Positions 42,193 to 50,054 of a DNA stretch of 64,000 bases are shown in pieces. Each line of letters starts with the position of its first letter. Positions within the stretch are counted from its first letter, which is position 1. Source of the DNA: a bacterium (GTDB lineage: Bacteria > Patescibacteria > CPR2 > UBA1875 > JAJYID01); the NCBI GenBank assembly GCA_030647205.1, contig JAUSJO010000005.1, forward strand, positions 124,001 to 188,000, given 5' to 3'. Below the pieces are notes generated by a model, which made no database searches, was not told the origin of the DNA, and saw nothing but the letters and a program-made list of their open reading frames with translations. Both the position numbers and the translations under genes were made by a program.

Positions 42193-44343
42193 ATGAATAG
42201 CCCTATAACGCTTAAAACTACAGTTTCGCAGCTTCAGGGGGTGGGCTCGGTATATCAAAAGAAACTGGAAAAACTTCACGTAGACACAGTTGAAGACTTG
42301 CTTTTGTATTTGCCGAGAACTTGGGAAGACTTTTCTAAGATTACGGAAATTGCCAAAGTCAGACCGCCGGGAACTTACTGTATACAGGGAAATATCTGGA
42401 GTATCGGTAACAAACGCTCGGTAAGAAGGCGGATGTCGATAACCGAGGCTATCATTGCCGATAAAACCGGAACCATGAAAGCAGTCTGGTTCAACCAGCC
42501 ATTTCTCATAAAAAATATGAAGCAGGGTGATGAGATTTTACTTGCCGGAAGAGTAGAAAATGAATATGGCAAAATTCTCATGAAGTCGCCGGCGTATGAG
42601 AAAAAGTCCGATGAACAGACGCATTTGGGAAAGATAGTCCCGACTTATAAAGAAACTGATGGCCTATCCTCTCGCTGGCTCAGATATCAGATAACTAAGC
42701 TGGTGAAGATCATTTACTCTTTCAAAGAGTACTTACCGGCTGATGTGATAAAAAACCAAAGTTTGATTAGCTACTCTGCCATGATTCGCCAGCTTCACTT
42801 CCCCGATAACTCATATCAGCTGGAAAAAGCGATAGATCGTCTAAACTTCGACGAGATGTTCCTCTTACAAGTTGCAGTCCAAAATCAGAGGAAGACACTC
42901 GATAAAAACCGAGCAATCTCAGTCCAGTTTAATGAGGAGTTGTCAAAAGAATTCGTCAAAAGCCTAGGATTTACGCTTACCACAGCTCAGAAAAAATCCA
43001 TTTGGGAGATAATCAAAGATCTTGAAAAGCCCACTCCGATGAATAGACTTCTTGAGGGTGATGTTGGGTCAGGGAAAACCGTAGTGTCGGCAATGGCAAC
43101 TTTGATGGTAGCTCGTAATGGATTTCAAACGGTATTTTTGGCGCCCACAGAGATTCTCGCCAAACAGCACTATGAATCTTTGAAGAAAATGCTGGAACCA
43201 TTTGGTGTAAGAGTTGCCTTACTTACTGGCAAAAAAGCCCTCCTTCCTTCCGTCATTCCCGCCCCACCTTCTGTCATTCCCGCGGAGGCGGGAATCCAGT
43301 CATCACTGAAAGAGGAAAACGTGAAATCAAAAAAATCAGTGGAAGCCGAGGTTTTAAAACAGGCCAAAGAAGGGGAGATACAGGTTCTTGTCGGTACTCA
43401 CGCAGTACTTAAAGAAGACATAGACTTTTGGAGCTTGGCATTCGTGATAGTTGATGAACAGCATAGATTTGGAGTAGGACAGCGCGCTAAATTACGCCAA
43501 AAATCAGGGTCAGATGGAACGATGCCGCACTTCCTTTCAATGTCAGCAACACCAATCCCGCGGACTCTGACACTTTCGGTTTACGGTGATCTGGATATCT
43601 CGGTGATTGACGAGATGCCGCCGGGGAGGAAGAAAGTAGCGACATTCGTAATTCCACCAGAAAAGAAAGAAGATTCATATGAATTCATTCGCCAGACTGT
43701 GAAAAAGGGGAGACAGGTTTTTGTCATCTGTCCGCTGATAGATGACTCAGAAAATATGGAGCTTCGAAGCGTCACCGCAGAGTATGAGAGATTATCCAGA
43801 ATGGTATTTACCGATCTCAAAATCGCCATGATTCACGGGAAGATGAGACCGGAGGAAAAAGAAAGAATCATGAGCGACTTTGCGACCGGCAAGACAAACA
43901 TCCTTGTTTCGACATCTTTGGTTGAGGTTGGTGTCGATGTGCCAAATGCGACTATCATGATTATCGAGGGCGCTGATAGATTTGGTTTGGCACAACTGCA
44001 TCAGTTCCGCGGAAGAGTTGGTAGGGGAAAGTACCAGTCATATTGTTTCCTTTTCACCGACAACCAGTCTGAAACTGTTCAGAAAAGACTCGATGCGATA
44101 ACTAAAACAAATGATGGGTTTAAAATTGCTGAGAAAGATCTGGAAATAAGAGGACCGGGTGAAGTTCTCGGCGAACGCCAGCACGGTCTGCCGGATATCA
44201 AGACTCAGAATCTAATGAATGTAGAGCTGATAAAAAGAACAAAAACCGAAGCCAAAAACTTCCTGAAGAAAAATGAAGTAAATGATTTCCCGTTACTCGC
44301 AGAGAAAATCTCTAAATATGATGGGGTAGCAAATCTGGAGTAG
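42193..44343 (+). CDS. recG: ATP-dependent DNA helicase RecG with a repeat-derived insertion
   Basis: 716 residues. Branch-migration helicase that restarts stalled forks. N-terminal wedge/OB domain (GTYCIQGNIWSIGNK), then superfamily 2 motifs: LLEGDVGSGKTVV (Walker A), APTEILAKQHY, VGTHAVLKED, VIVDEQHRFG (motif II), SMSATPIPRTL and QFRGRVGRG. Between ALLTGKK and EVLKQAKEGEIQVLVGTHA lies an extra stretch of about 30 residues containing SVIPAEAGIQ, the translation of an ATTCCC-N8-GGGAAT repeat. The frame stays open and all motifs are intact, so the enzyme is probably active. Confidence 0.94.
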   Translation: MNSPITLKTTVSQLQGVGSVYQKKLEKLHVDTVEDLLLYLPRTWEDFSKITEIAKVRPPGTYCIQGNIWSIGNKRSVRRRMSITEAIIADKTGTMKAVWFNQPFLIKNMKQGDEILLAGRVENEYGKILMKSPAYEKKSDEQTHLGKIVPTYKETDGLSSRWLRYQITKLVKIIYSFKEYLPADVIKNQSLISYSAMIRQLHFPDNSYQLEKAIDRLNFDEMFLLQVAVQNQRKTLDKNRAISVQFNEELSKEFVKSLGFTLTTAQKKSIWEIIKDLEKPTPMNRLLEGDVGSGKTVVSAMATLMVARNGFQTVFLAPTEILAKQHYESLKKMLEPFGVRVALLTGKKALLPSVIPAPPSVIPAEAGIQSSLKEENVKSKKSVEAEVLKQAKEGEIQVLVGTHAVLKEDIDFWSLAFVIVDEQHRFGVGQRAKLRQKSGSDGTMPHFLSMSATPIPRTLTLSVYGDLDISVIDEMPPGRKKVATFVIPPEKKEDSYEFIRQTVKKGRQVFVICPLIDDSENMELRSVTAEYERLSRMVFTDLKIAMIHGKMRPEEKERIMSDFATGKTNILVSTSLVEVGVDVPNATIMIIEGADRFGLAQLHQFRGRVGRGKYQSYCFLFTDNQSETVQKRLDAITKTNDGFKIAEKDLEIRGPGEVLGERQHGLPDIKTQNLMNVELIKRTKTEAKNFLKKNEVNDFPLLAEKISKYDGVANLE
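43253..43299. repeat. module C repeat inserted inside recG
   Basis: CGTCATTCCCGCCCC followed by TGTCATTCCCGCGGAGGCGG: the second copy is the perfect ATTCCC-N8-GGGAAT (43276-43295) also found at 24895 and 31469. The insertion keeps the reading frame. Confidence 0.85.
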
Positions 44344-44356
44344 TTGCAAAAAACTC

Positions 44357-44386
44357 TTGTAACACGAACGAGACATATGTTATAAT
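44357..44386 (+). promoter_or_regulatory. promoter of the HTH-Doc operon
   Basis: TTGTAA (44357-44362), 18-nt spacer, TATAAT (44381-44386), overlapped by an imperfect inverted repeat (TTATAATcATTAcATAA). This is a plausible operator for the HTH protein it precedes. Confidence 0.55.
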
Positions 44387-44415
44387 CATTACATAAGTCA
44401 AAGGAATGTTATAAA

Positions 44416-44670
44416 ATGGAAAAATCAAAGTTCATTAGTGTCAAAGAGGCAATGGATATAACTGGATATTCTCGTGTTCATGTTATCCGGCTTATTAATG
44501 ATGGGAAAATACAAGCAGAGAAAGTGGGCCATACCTATATGGTTGATAGGAATTCACTCGGCGGGATTTACAAGGAAATGACAGAAGCGGATAAGAAAAA
44601 AGTTACAGAGGCAGTAGATAGGACTTTCAAGGAATATGGAGACGTTCTAAAAAGGTTGGGTAAAGAATAA
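44416..44670 (+). CDS. helix-turn-helix (excisionase-type) putative antitoxin
   Basis: 84 residues. A winged HTH of the MerR/excisionase type fills the first 60 residues (FISVKEAMDITGYSRVHVIR, LINDGKIQAEKVGHTYMVDR), with a helical acidic-basic tail. It overlaps the Doc gene by one base and would be its partner: it binds DNA at the promoter and probably the toxin. Known antitoxins of Doc are usually other families (Phd), so the pair is not the classical phd-doc. Confidence 0.75.
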   Translation: MEKSKFISVKEAMDITGYSRVHVIRLINDGKIQAEKVGHTYMVDRNSLGGIYKEMTEADKKKVTEAVDRTFKEYGDVLKRLGKE

Positions 44671-45086
44671 TGAAGCCGGTAACTATCCAGGAAGTAGAGC
44701 TGATAGCTCATAAGCTGGCCAAGAAAATGATGACTTGGAATGAACCGATTCCTGACTTTGGCACTCGCTATCCGGGTATCCTAGAAAGCTGTCTGGCAAA
44801 TGCCTTTCAAACATATGCCAAAAAGGATCTATACCCGACGCTAGAAGATAAAGCGGCGATTATTTTCTATCAAATGATTAAAAACCATCCCTTTGTGAAT
44901 GGCAACAAGCGCATTGCCGTAACGACACTTTTTACCTTTTTGGTAATTAACGATAAGTGGCTAGACGTGCAAAGAGAGGATCTTTATCGTGTGGCGGTGT
45001 GGGTCGCAGAAAGCCCGGCGCCACTTAAGGATGGGACACTCTTGGCGATAAAAGATTTAGTTAAGCTTACCATGGAGGATGCTTGA
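44670..45086 (+). CDS. Doc-type Fic toxin
   Basis: 138 residues. Fic fold of the death-on-curing type with the active-site loop NHPFVNGNKRIAVTT. Doc phosphorylates EF-Tu and stops translation. The loop has Asn where the Fic consensus HPFx(D/E)GN has an acidic residue, so the activity should be tested. The ATG overlaps the antitoxin stop; the next gene overlaps by 4 nt. Confidence 0.88.
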   Translation: MKPVTIQEVELIAHKLAKKMMTWNEPIPDFGTRYPGILESCLANAFQTYAKKDLYPTLEDKAAIIFYQMIKNHPFVNGNKRIAVTTLFTFLVINDKWLDVQREDLYRVAVWVAESPAPLKDGTLLAIKDLVKLTMEDA

Positions 45087-46204
45087 AAAATCAGGAAAAT
45101 ATAGAAGAAGAAAGCAACTCTAAGGGCATTACAATTGGTGTTGGAGGAATACCATTCCCTTATGTTGACTACCTTAAATCCTATCAGAGAAATATAGACC
45201 AAATATATGTCTCATCGGGAATAAAGGCTATTAGCGATTTAAATAGGAGTATTTTACCCAATATCTCTAGTCCGCTGTATAAAGGTCTAAGGGATTCTTT
45301 GAGCATACAAGAGTCCTTAATTCAGGGGCTTCAAAGGGTGGGAAAGGACCTCACTCTGTCTTCGAATTTAATGCAGGAAACGTCAAAGAATCTAATTGTG
45401 CCTTTAGATAGGGCAATCAGTAATTTGGGTGGGTTGGCAGATGCACTGGAGGGTACGCCGTATTTACGAGGCGTAAAATTGACCAGCTCTCTTGTTGGTT
45501 CTTTGGAAGTTCAGCAAAGTCAAATATTACATGGATTAAAAACTATTTCTACTAAGAATGACTTGACCAAGTTTACAAATGTAATAAATCCGGGTATTTC
45601 TTTATTTTCTTCAGGCATTTCTAAGATAGTGGACTCGACTTCCGTTTTTGAAAATACACTTGTAAAGGAAGAAAAATCAGAGAGAGCAGAAAGACCAGAC
45701 AGCAAGGAACAACAGAAGCTTGATGAAATATTGAACGGGATAAACACTAAATTTGTCGAACGAAGAAAGGCCTGTTGGGAGACATTTTCTAAAAAGGGCA
45801 ACGATTATATAGGTCAGTCCGCAAGTTCAATGAGGAGACTAATAGATGGGTTACTTAGAGAACTGGCCCCAAGGGAAGCAGTCCAACAAACGGAATTTTA
45901 CAAAAAAAGAATTCAAAATTATAATGAAAAAACACTAGAAGAAAAATCGAAGGTTACGAGGAAAGATCGTATTTATTACATATTGGATTATGATAAGAAT
46001 GAGAGAGACGATATTTTTAAGAGGGTTATCAAAGTTATTGAATCGATAGTGGAAACACTAGATCACCTAAATGCATGGGATCACGAACCCATTGATGAAG
46101 ATGGGTTTGTGTGCGGAGTATTCATAACAATAGAAGGTCAGCTGCTTGCCTTATTATCGATGCGGGATAGTATTGCTATAGAAAAAGGGCAGAATAAGAT
46201 ATAA
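45083..46204 (+). CDS. large helical protein fused to the toxin-antitoxin operon (possible nuclease-like C-terminus)
   Basis: 373 residues, TTG start overlapping the Doc stop. The first 200 are helical, Ser/Leu-rich and without a known domain. The last 160 have ACWETFSKKGNDYIGQSASS, RRLIDGLLRELAP, and later DHLNAWDH and GFVCGVFITIEGQLLALL. This arrangement reminds me of predicted nucleases found beside prokaryotic Argonaute (pPIWI-RE-associated) systems, but I cannot confirm it. Translational overlap with the Doc gene argues that it belongs to the same system, as an effector, a third regulator or an immunity protein. Confidence 0.65.
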   Translation: MKNQENIEEESNSKGITIGVGGIPFPYVDYLKSYQRNIDQIYVSSGIKAISDLNRSILPNISSPLYKGLRDSLSIQESLIQGLQRVGKDLTLSSNLMQETSKNLIVPLDRAISNLGGLADALEGTPYLRGVKLTSSLVGSLEVQQSQILHGLKTISTKNDLTKFTNVINPGISLFSSGISKIVDSTSVFENTLVKEEKSERAERPDSKEQQKLDEILNGINTKFVERRKACWETFSKKGNDYIGQSASSMRRLIDGLLRELAPREAVQQTEFYKKRIQNYNEKTLEEKSKVTRKDRIYYILDYDKNERDDIFKRVIKVIESIVETLDHLNAWDHEPIDEDGFVCGVFITIEGQLLALLSMRDSIAIEKGQNKI

Positions 46205-46235
46205 TAATTAATATAAGAATAAGAGGAGATAAAAA

Positions 46236-46523
46236 ATGAATCAACAACCACAACAACAAGTACAAATCAAGGCTGATGACCAGACGGCCAAAGGTGTATA
46301 CACCAACAACTTAATCATTGGTCACACAAAAGAGGAGTTTGTGCTGGATTTTCTAAATGTGTTCCCACCACAGGGAGCACTGGTTTCTCGTGTATTCACA
46401 AGTCCGGGTCATGCAAAAAGAATTGTAAAAGCGCTTGAAGAGAATGTAAAAAAATACGAAAAGCAGTTTGGTAAAATAGAAGAGTCGGAAGCTCCTGACG
46501 GCGATATCGGTTTTAAGGCCTAA
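46236..46523 (+). CDS. DUF3467 family protein
   Basis: 95 residues. Typical pattern: YTNNLIIGHTKEEFVLDFLN, FPPQGALVSRVFTSPGHAKR and IVKALEENVKKYEKQFG. Short soluble protein, conserved in many bacteria and archaea, function unknown. AGAGGAG Shine-Dalgarno. Gln-rich N-terminus is unusual. Confidence 0.85.
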   Translation: MNQQPQQQVQIKADDQTAKGVYTNNLIIGHTKEEFVLDFLNVFPPQGALVSRVFTSPGHAKRIVKALEENVKKYEKQFGKIEESEAPDGDIGFKA

Positions 46524-46529
46524 TAAAAA

Positions 46530-46550
46530 GGCGCCCCTTGCGGGGGCGCC
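46530..46550. terminator. bidirectional hairpin between convergent genes
   Basis: GGCGCCCC / GGGGGCGCC with loop TTGC. On the minus strand it is followed by CTTTTTATTAG, so it mainly serves the gene at 46571; on the plus strand there is no T run. Confidence 0.7.
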
Positions 46551-46570
46551 GAGTAGAACTCTGGAAATGG

Positions 46571-46969
46571 TTAGCAGGGGATAAAAGTGTAGATTCCTTC
46601 GCAGACCATTTCCGTTTGGTCATACTTGTAAATCGTCACGTTTGCCCTGATACCGGTTGGGATATCCTTTGATTCTGAGAGAGACAGCGTTGTCCGAAGC
46701 TTATCTCCGGCAGAAATGAACTTGTAGAAATGGACGGATTCGATAGTTCCGAGCAGTAGTTTTTCTGCTTCCGTGGATGGGTCACTTTCGATAATGTGAG
46801 CTGCAATTCTTGCCATTAGTTCTACGAGAGGGAAAGCTCGCATTACCCCTTTTTCGGCATCAAGATAATGTGGATCTTCTCCTACAACCGTAAAAGCTTC
46901 TATACCACCATCATCAGTATGCATGACAGTAGTAGTATCCATGAGATCCTGAATTCCTGTTACGTTCAT
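46571..46969 (-). CDS. FabZ-like hotdog-fold protein
   Basis: 132 residues. Hotdog-fold pattern similar to the 3-hydroxyacyl-ACP dehydratases: PHYLDAEKGVMRAFPLVELMAR carries a His and a Glu in positions like the catalytic pair of FabZ (there 14 residues apart, here 16). HFYKFISAGDKLRTTLSL and a last strand VCEGIYTF follow. Substrate unknown; no other fatty-acid gene is in the window. Strong AAGGAGA Shine-Dalgarno on the minus strand. Confidence 0.6.
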   Translation of the reverse strand: MNVTGIQDLMDTTTVMHTDDGGIEAFTVVGEDPHYLDAEKGVMRAFPLVELMARIAAHIIESDPSTEAEKLLLGTIESVHFYKFISAGDKLRTTLSLSESKDIPTGIRANVTIYKYDQTEMVCEGIYTFIPC

Positions 46970-47093
46970 TAGGGGTCTCCTTATATAAGGTTACGTTGGC
47001 AGGGCCAAAATTTGAGATATTATCTTACCATAAAAACGAGGTTTTATCAACATAATCCTTATAAAAAAAGGAATTTTAAGATATATTAAAATC

Positions 47094-47666
47094 ATGAGGC
47101 AAAAATACGGATATTATCATGGCAGATTCCAGCCGTTTCACAACGGTCACTTGGCGAATGTCAAAAAGATGCTAGAAAATCATGAAGAAATTATTATTGG
47201 TATTTCTAACCCATTTCGCTTGCCTGCAGTTTTTGAAGAAGGCGACTCGGCAGAACTGAGAGCAAGTGTGGAAAAAGGGAGAAAAAACGAGAATAATCCA
47301 TACACATTTTGGCAGAGAATGACCATGATCAGAAAGTCACTAGATAAAGAAGGAATAGACTTAGGCAGAGTCATGATCGTTCCAAATGCAACAAGGAATG
47401 GACTGCCTGCAGATGAGATGATACCTGCCAGAGATGACATGGTAATATACTCTGTCCCCAAGCAAGTTCACAACAAAGAAATTATAGAGAACCGCAAAAA
47501 GATGGGCTATGAAGTGGTAACTCTGGAAAAAGTTGATACGCCAACGGGAGGGAAGATAAGGGAAATGATAAAAGAGGGAGATGTAACCTGGAAAGAGTTT
47601 GTCCCTGAAGGAACAGTAGAAGTTGTAGAGTTGGCAGAGAAAAAGAGCTTAAGTAAAAATGGATAA
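47094..47666 (+). CDS. nicotinamide-nucleotide adenylyltransferase-like protein
   Basis: 190 residues. Nucleotidyltransferase fold with the HxGH motif (YYHGRFQPFHNGHLANVKK), and TPTGGKIREMIKEG in place of the ISSTxxR loop. Resembles the archaeal-type NadM that makes NAD from NMN. The 40-residue middle loop (SAELRASVEKGRKNENNPYT) is longer than usual. TATATT (47082-47087) is 6 nt before the ATG and there is no Shine-Dalgarno (leaderless). Confidence 0.85.
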   Translation: MRQKYGYYHGRFQPFHNGHLANVKKMLENHEEIIIGISNPFRLPAVFEEGDSAELRASVEKGRKNENNPYTFWQRMTMIRKSLDKEGIDLGRVMIVPNATRNGLPADEMIPARDDMVIYSVPKQVHNKEIIENRKKMGYEVVTLEKVDTPTGGKIREMIKEGDVTWKEFVPEGTVEVVELAEKKSLSKNG

Positions 47667-47673
47667 TACTGAT

Positions 47674-47720
47674 CTGTCATTCCGCTCGCCACTGCGCATA
47701 AGCCGGTCGAAATGACAAAC
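47674..47720. repeat. short inverted repeat (TGTCATTCC type)
   Basis: TGTCATTCCGCTCG ... CGGTCGAAATGACAAAC: ends TGTCATTnC/GnAATGACA form an inverted pair. A minimal relative of module B. Confidence 0.55.
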
Positions 47721-47738
47721 TGTTGTATAATCTCAATT

Positions 47739-47774
47739 ATGGAAAAGAAATGTAGTACTAGTTGCCCAGAGTAA
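47739..47774 (+). CDS. possible 11-residue leaderless peptide (MEKKCSTSCPE)
   Basis: Eleven codons with TATAAT (47726-47731) 7 nt before the ATG, the same arrangement as the leaderless genes here. It contains two cysteines. It may equally be the remnant of a decayed gene or the leader of the next one. Confidence 0.25.
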   Translation: MEKKCSTSCPE

Positions 47775-47778
47775 TGAC

Positions 47779-47806
47779 TTGCAATATATAACCATTATGA
47801 TATAAT
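47779..47806 (+). promoter_or_regulatory. promoter of the Cys-rich protein gene at 47881
   Basis: TTGCAA (47779-47784), 16-nt spacer, TATAAT (47801-47806). It gives a leader of about 70 nt ending in AGGAGGAG. Confidence 0.65.
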
Positions 47807-47880
47807 ATAGTTATTCTAAAGCAGTGATGAGGGACTGCAAAGAGCGTTCTTTTTCAGTTTATCGACAGGAGGAGACTATG

Positions 47881-48486
47881 ATGGCTGACACAAAGGAACT
47901 TAAAGCAGAGGGAGACTACTGGTATGCCCTTCAGGGTTTAGGCGAAGAAGTGTACTCAATTCGTCATAGCGCTTATCATGCAGAGGTTGAAATTGGTACT
48001 GAGACGGAAGAGCACATTGATGACATACGGGAGCTGAAACTCAAGCTTGTTAACGAGATAGTAGAAAAATTCAACGTTATATTCCCCGATCCAGGCGTGA
48101 AACGAGGAGAGGAAAAGCCTGCTCCTGAAGGAAAGGAACATTATTGGCACTGGTACGAAAGGGTGAAGGCACAGCTGAGCCGTGATGTTTTCAATGCGCT
48201 TGTTTGTTCTGGTTGCCCCTTTACTAGCGGATATGAAGGCCATTATTTCCAAAGAGTTCCTTGCGGTATTTGCAGCGGCTATATCAACATTGATGTGGCC
48301 GAAGATGAGCCAAGGAGTAAATGCCCAGCAGATAAGATGGGCGATGATGATAGTACATGGAGAGAGGTCGCTATATGCGAGAGGTCGGAAGAAACGCTGG
48401 ATGACCAGATTCTAAGAGAGTTTGGTTTTGAGGAATATCTTGCTTTCAAGGACAAACAGGCCGAGATAGAAGCTAAGGCGGGGTAA
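47881..48486 (+). CDS. hypothetical protein with a cysteine cluster
   Basis: About 201 residues from the second ATG of an ATGATG pair; AGGAGGAG lies 6 nt upstream of it. The acidic helical first half (EEVYSIRHSAYHAEVEIGTE) is followed by VCSGCPF, then VPCGICSGY and SKCP: five cysteines in 45 residues, likely a zinc site. Followed by a small membrane gene with its own Shine-Dalgarno. No family recognised. Confidence 0.6.
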   Translation: MADTKELKAEGDYWYALQGLGEEVYSIRHSAYHAEVEIGTETEEHIDDIRELKLKLVNEIVEKFNVIFPDPGVKRGEEKPAPEGKEHYWHWYERVKAQLSRDVFNALVCSGCPFTSGYEGHYFQRVPCGICSGYINIDVAEDEPRSKCPADKMGDDDSTWREVAICERSEETLDDQILREFGFEEYLAFKDKQAEIEAKAG

Positions 48487-48518
48487 CGTTAACATATGTC
48501 AGAAAGTGAGGAGGCGAC

Positions 48519-48701
48519 ATTGTATTCAAGGCAATTGTCCACATGCTTGGAGGCTTAATACTTGCCGTCGTAGCAACGATAGTACAAGGCCCAGTATTGA
48601 TTTTCCTCGTTCCCGCTGCAATATTCTTCATCAAGGGAATACTCATGTTGTATTTCTCCAGAAGTGAAAGAAGAAAGGAAGTAGCAAAAAGCTATAGCTA
48701 A
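48519..48701 (+). CDS. small hydrophobic protein, possible ATT start
   Basis: 60 codons from ATT 48519 (or 52 from ATG 48543). The product is mostly membrane (LGGLILAVVATIVQGPVLIF, LVPAAIFFIKGILMLYF) with a basic end RSERRKEVAKSYS. GAGGAGG at 48508-48514 lies 4 nt before the ATT and 28 nt before the ATG, which favours the rare ATT start. The upstream frame is closed by a TGA at 48507. A terminator follows at 48707. Confidence 0.55.
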   Translation: MVFKAIVHMLGGLILAVVATIVQGPVLIFLVPAAIFFIKGILMLYFSRSERRKEVAKSYS

Positions 48702-48706
48702 ATTAC

Positions 48707-48755
48707 AAACCCCTTTAGGGCGCTTTAAAAGAGAAGCCTCGAGAGGGGTTTTTCT
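48707..48755 (+). terminator. terminator before the ComEA-like gene
   Basis: AAACCCCT (48707-48714) / AGGGGTTT (48744-48751) around a 29-nt loop, then a T-rich run (TTTCTTTT). Confidence 0.7.
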
Positions 48756-48774
48756 TTTCTGCTATAATAAAGCC

Positions 48775-49158
48775 ATGGAAGATAAAGAAAACAAAAAACA
48801 GAAAATCTATAATCACATTGGCATCCTCCTTGTCATTGGGATACTTGGCGGAGCGGGATTACTTTTAGTTAAGTATTCCGATGGGAAAAAAGAACCGATT
48901 AAGATTACTGAGCCGCCGAAAACGCAGCAGGCGCAACCTGCAGAAGTGAAGGGCGAACAGGTCTCGGCGAAAGTGAATATCAACACTGCTAGCTTAGAAG
49001 ACTTAGATAAATTAACAGGCATCGGCCCGGCAACAGCTCAAAAAATTATCGACTACCGAACCCAAAACGGTCTATTTAAAACAATTGAAGACATTAAAAA
49101 TGTTTCAGGTATTGGTGACTCTAAATTTGAAGCGATTAAAGATAGCATAAGTTTATAA
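48775..49158 (+). CDS. ComEA-like helix-hairpin-helix DNA-binding membrane protein
   Basis: 127 residues: one membrane helix (IGILLVIGILGGAGLLLV), a Gln/Pro linker, then VNINTASLEDLDKLTGIGPA and FKTIEDIKNVSGIGDSKFE, a tandem helix-hairpin-helix as in ComEA, the external DNA receptor of natural uptake. TATAAT (48763-48768) is 6 nt before the ATG (leaderless). The ASCH protein starts 8 nt after it. Confidence 0.88.
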   Translation: MEDKENKKQKIYNHIGILLVIGILGGAGLLLVKYSDGKKEPIKITEPPKTQQAQPAEVKGEQVSAKVNINTASLEDLDKLTGIGPATAQKIIDYRTQNGLFKTIEDIKNVSGIGDSKFEAIKDSISL

Positions 49159-49166
49159 GGAGTGAA

Positions 49167-49508
49167 ATGTCATTTTATAAAAGCCACAGACAAGAGCCAC
49201 ACTTTTCTAATGTGAAGGAGGGAAAGAAAGTTATTGAAGTAAGGCTGAGAAAAGGAAAGTACGCGGAGGTTAAGGCTGGCGATATTTTTGAGGTTCAAAG
49301 GCCTGATGAGAGTGAAAGCTTTAGAGTGAAAGTTGTTGGAACGACCTACTATAATAGTTTCAAGAAAATGGCTGAGAATGAGAATTTCAAGGAAATTATT
49401 CCGGAGGCAAAAGATGTTAGCGATGTAGTAAAGGCATGCAGGGAGTTTTACTCAGAAGAACAGGAAAAAGAGTTCGGAGTGGTCGCGTTAAGGGTGAAAG
49501 TTTTATGA
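49167..49508 (+). CDS. ASCH-domain protein
   Basis: 113 residues. Beta-barrel ASCH-type pattern (HFSNVKEGKKVIEVRLRKGK, AGDIFEVQ) with a C-terminal VVALRVKVL strand. ASCH proteins are thought to bind or process RNA; some hydrolyse modified nucleosides. AAGGAG Shine-Dalgarno; its stop overlaps the next start (ATGA). Confidence 0.8.
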   Translation: MSFYKSHRQEPHFSNVKEGKKVIEVRLRKGKYAEVKAGDIFEVQRPDESESFRVKVVGTTYYNSFKKMAENENFKEIIPEAKDVSDVVKACREFYSEEQEKEFGVVALRVKVL

Positions 49509-49945
49509 AATACTTTGCATACGGTTCGAATATGAATTTCAAACAAATGGATGACCGATGTCCAGACGCTAAATTCTTGAAAAAAGTATATCTAGAGGAT
49601 TATCGATTCATTTATGACAAGGGATGCGACTGGTGGAGAACTTGCGGGAATATCACTGAGTCAAAGGGCGATATTGTTTGGGGAGGGCTTTTTGAAATTA
49701 GCGATAATGATTTAAAAAATCTTGATGAGTATGAACAATATGACAAAGGCCTTTATGATAGGAAGATATTTGAGTTAAAAGACGAAGAAGGGGAGCTGAC
49801 TAAGGCAATTTCTTATTTTCGAGAAACTGAGGTTGAAGCTGTTCCATGCGAAGAATATCAAAATATCGTAGTGCAGGGCGCAAAAGACTGTGGTTTACCG
49901 GAAGAGTACATCTCATTTTTAGCTAGCGAAAAGGTAAAAGTATAG
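49505..49945 (+). CDS. gamma-glutamylcyclotransferase-like protein
   Basis: 146 residues. Fold pattern starts KYFAYGSNMNFKQM (the YGSN substrate loop) and contains GGLFEISDNDLKNLDEYE with acidic residues where the family has its catalytic glutamate. The family cuts gamma-glutamyl peptides to 5-oxoproline. Overlaps the ASCH gene by 4 nt; the operon is ComEA-ASCH-GGCT. The true substrate is unknown. Confidence 0.82.
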   Translation: MKYFAYGSNMNFKQMDDRCPDAKFLKKVYLEDYRFIYDKGCDWWRTCGNITESKGDIVWGGLFEISDNDLKNLDEYEQYDKGLYDRKIFELKDEEGELTKAISYFRETEVEAVPCEEYQNIVVQGAKDCGLPEEYISFLASEKVKV

Positions 49946-50054
49946 TTTTAAAATTCGTGATAATCTCCGATGTTTTTTAAACTTGTGGAGACTACTATTG
50001 TGCATAGCTGTACCTAATACGTTCGCCAAGTCTTCTTTCAAGGGGGAGATCGAA

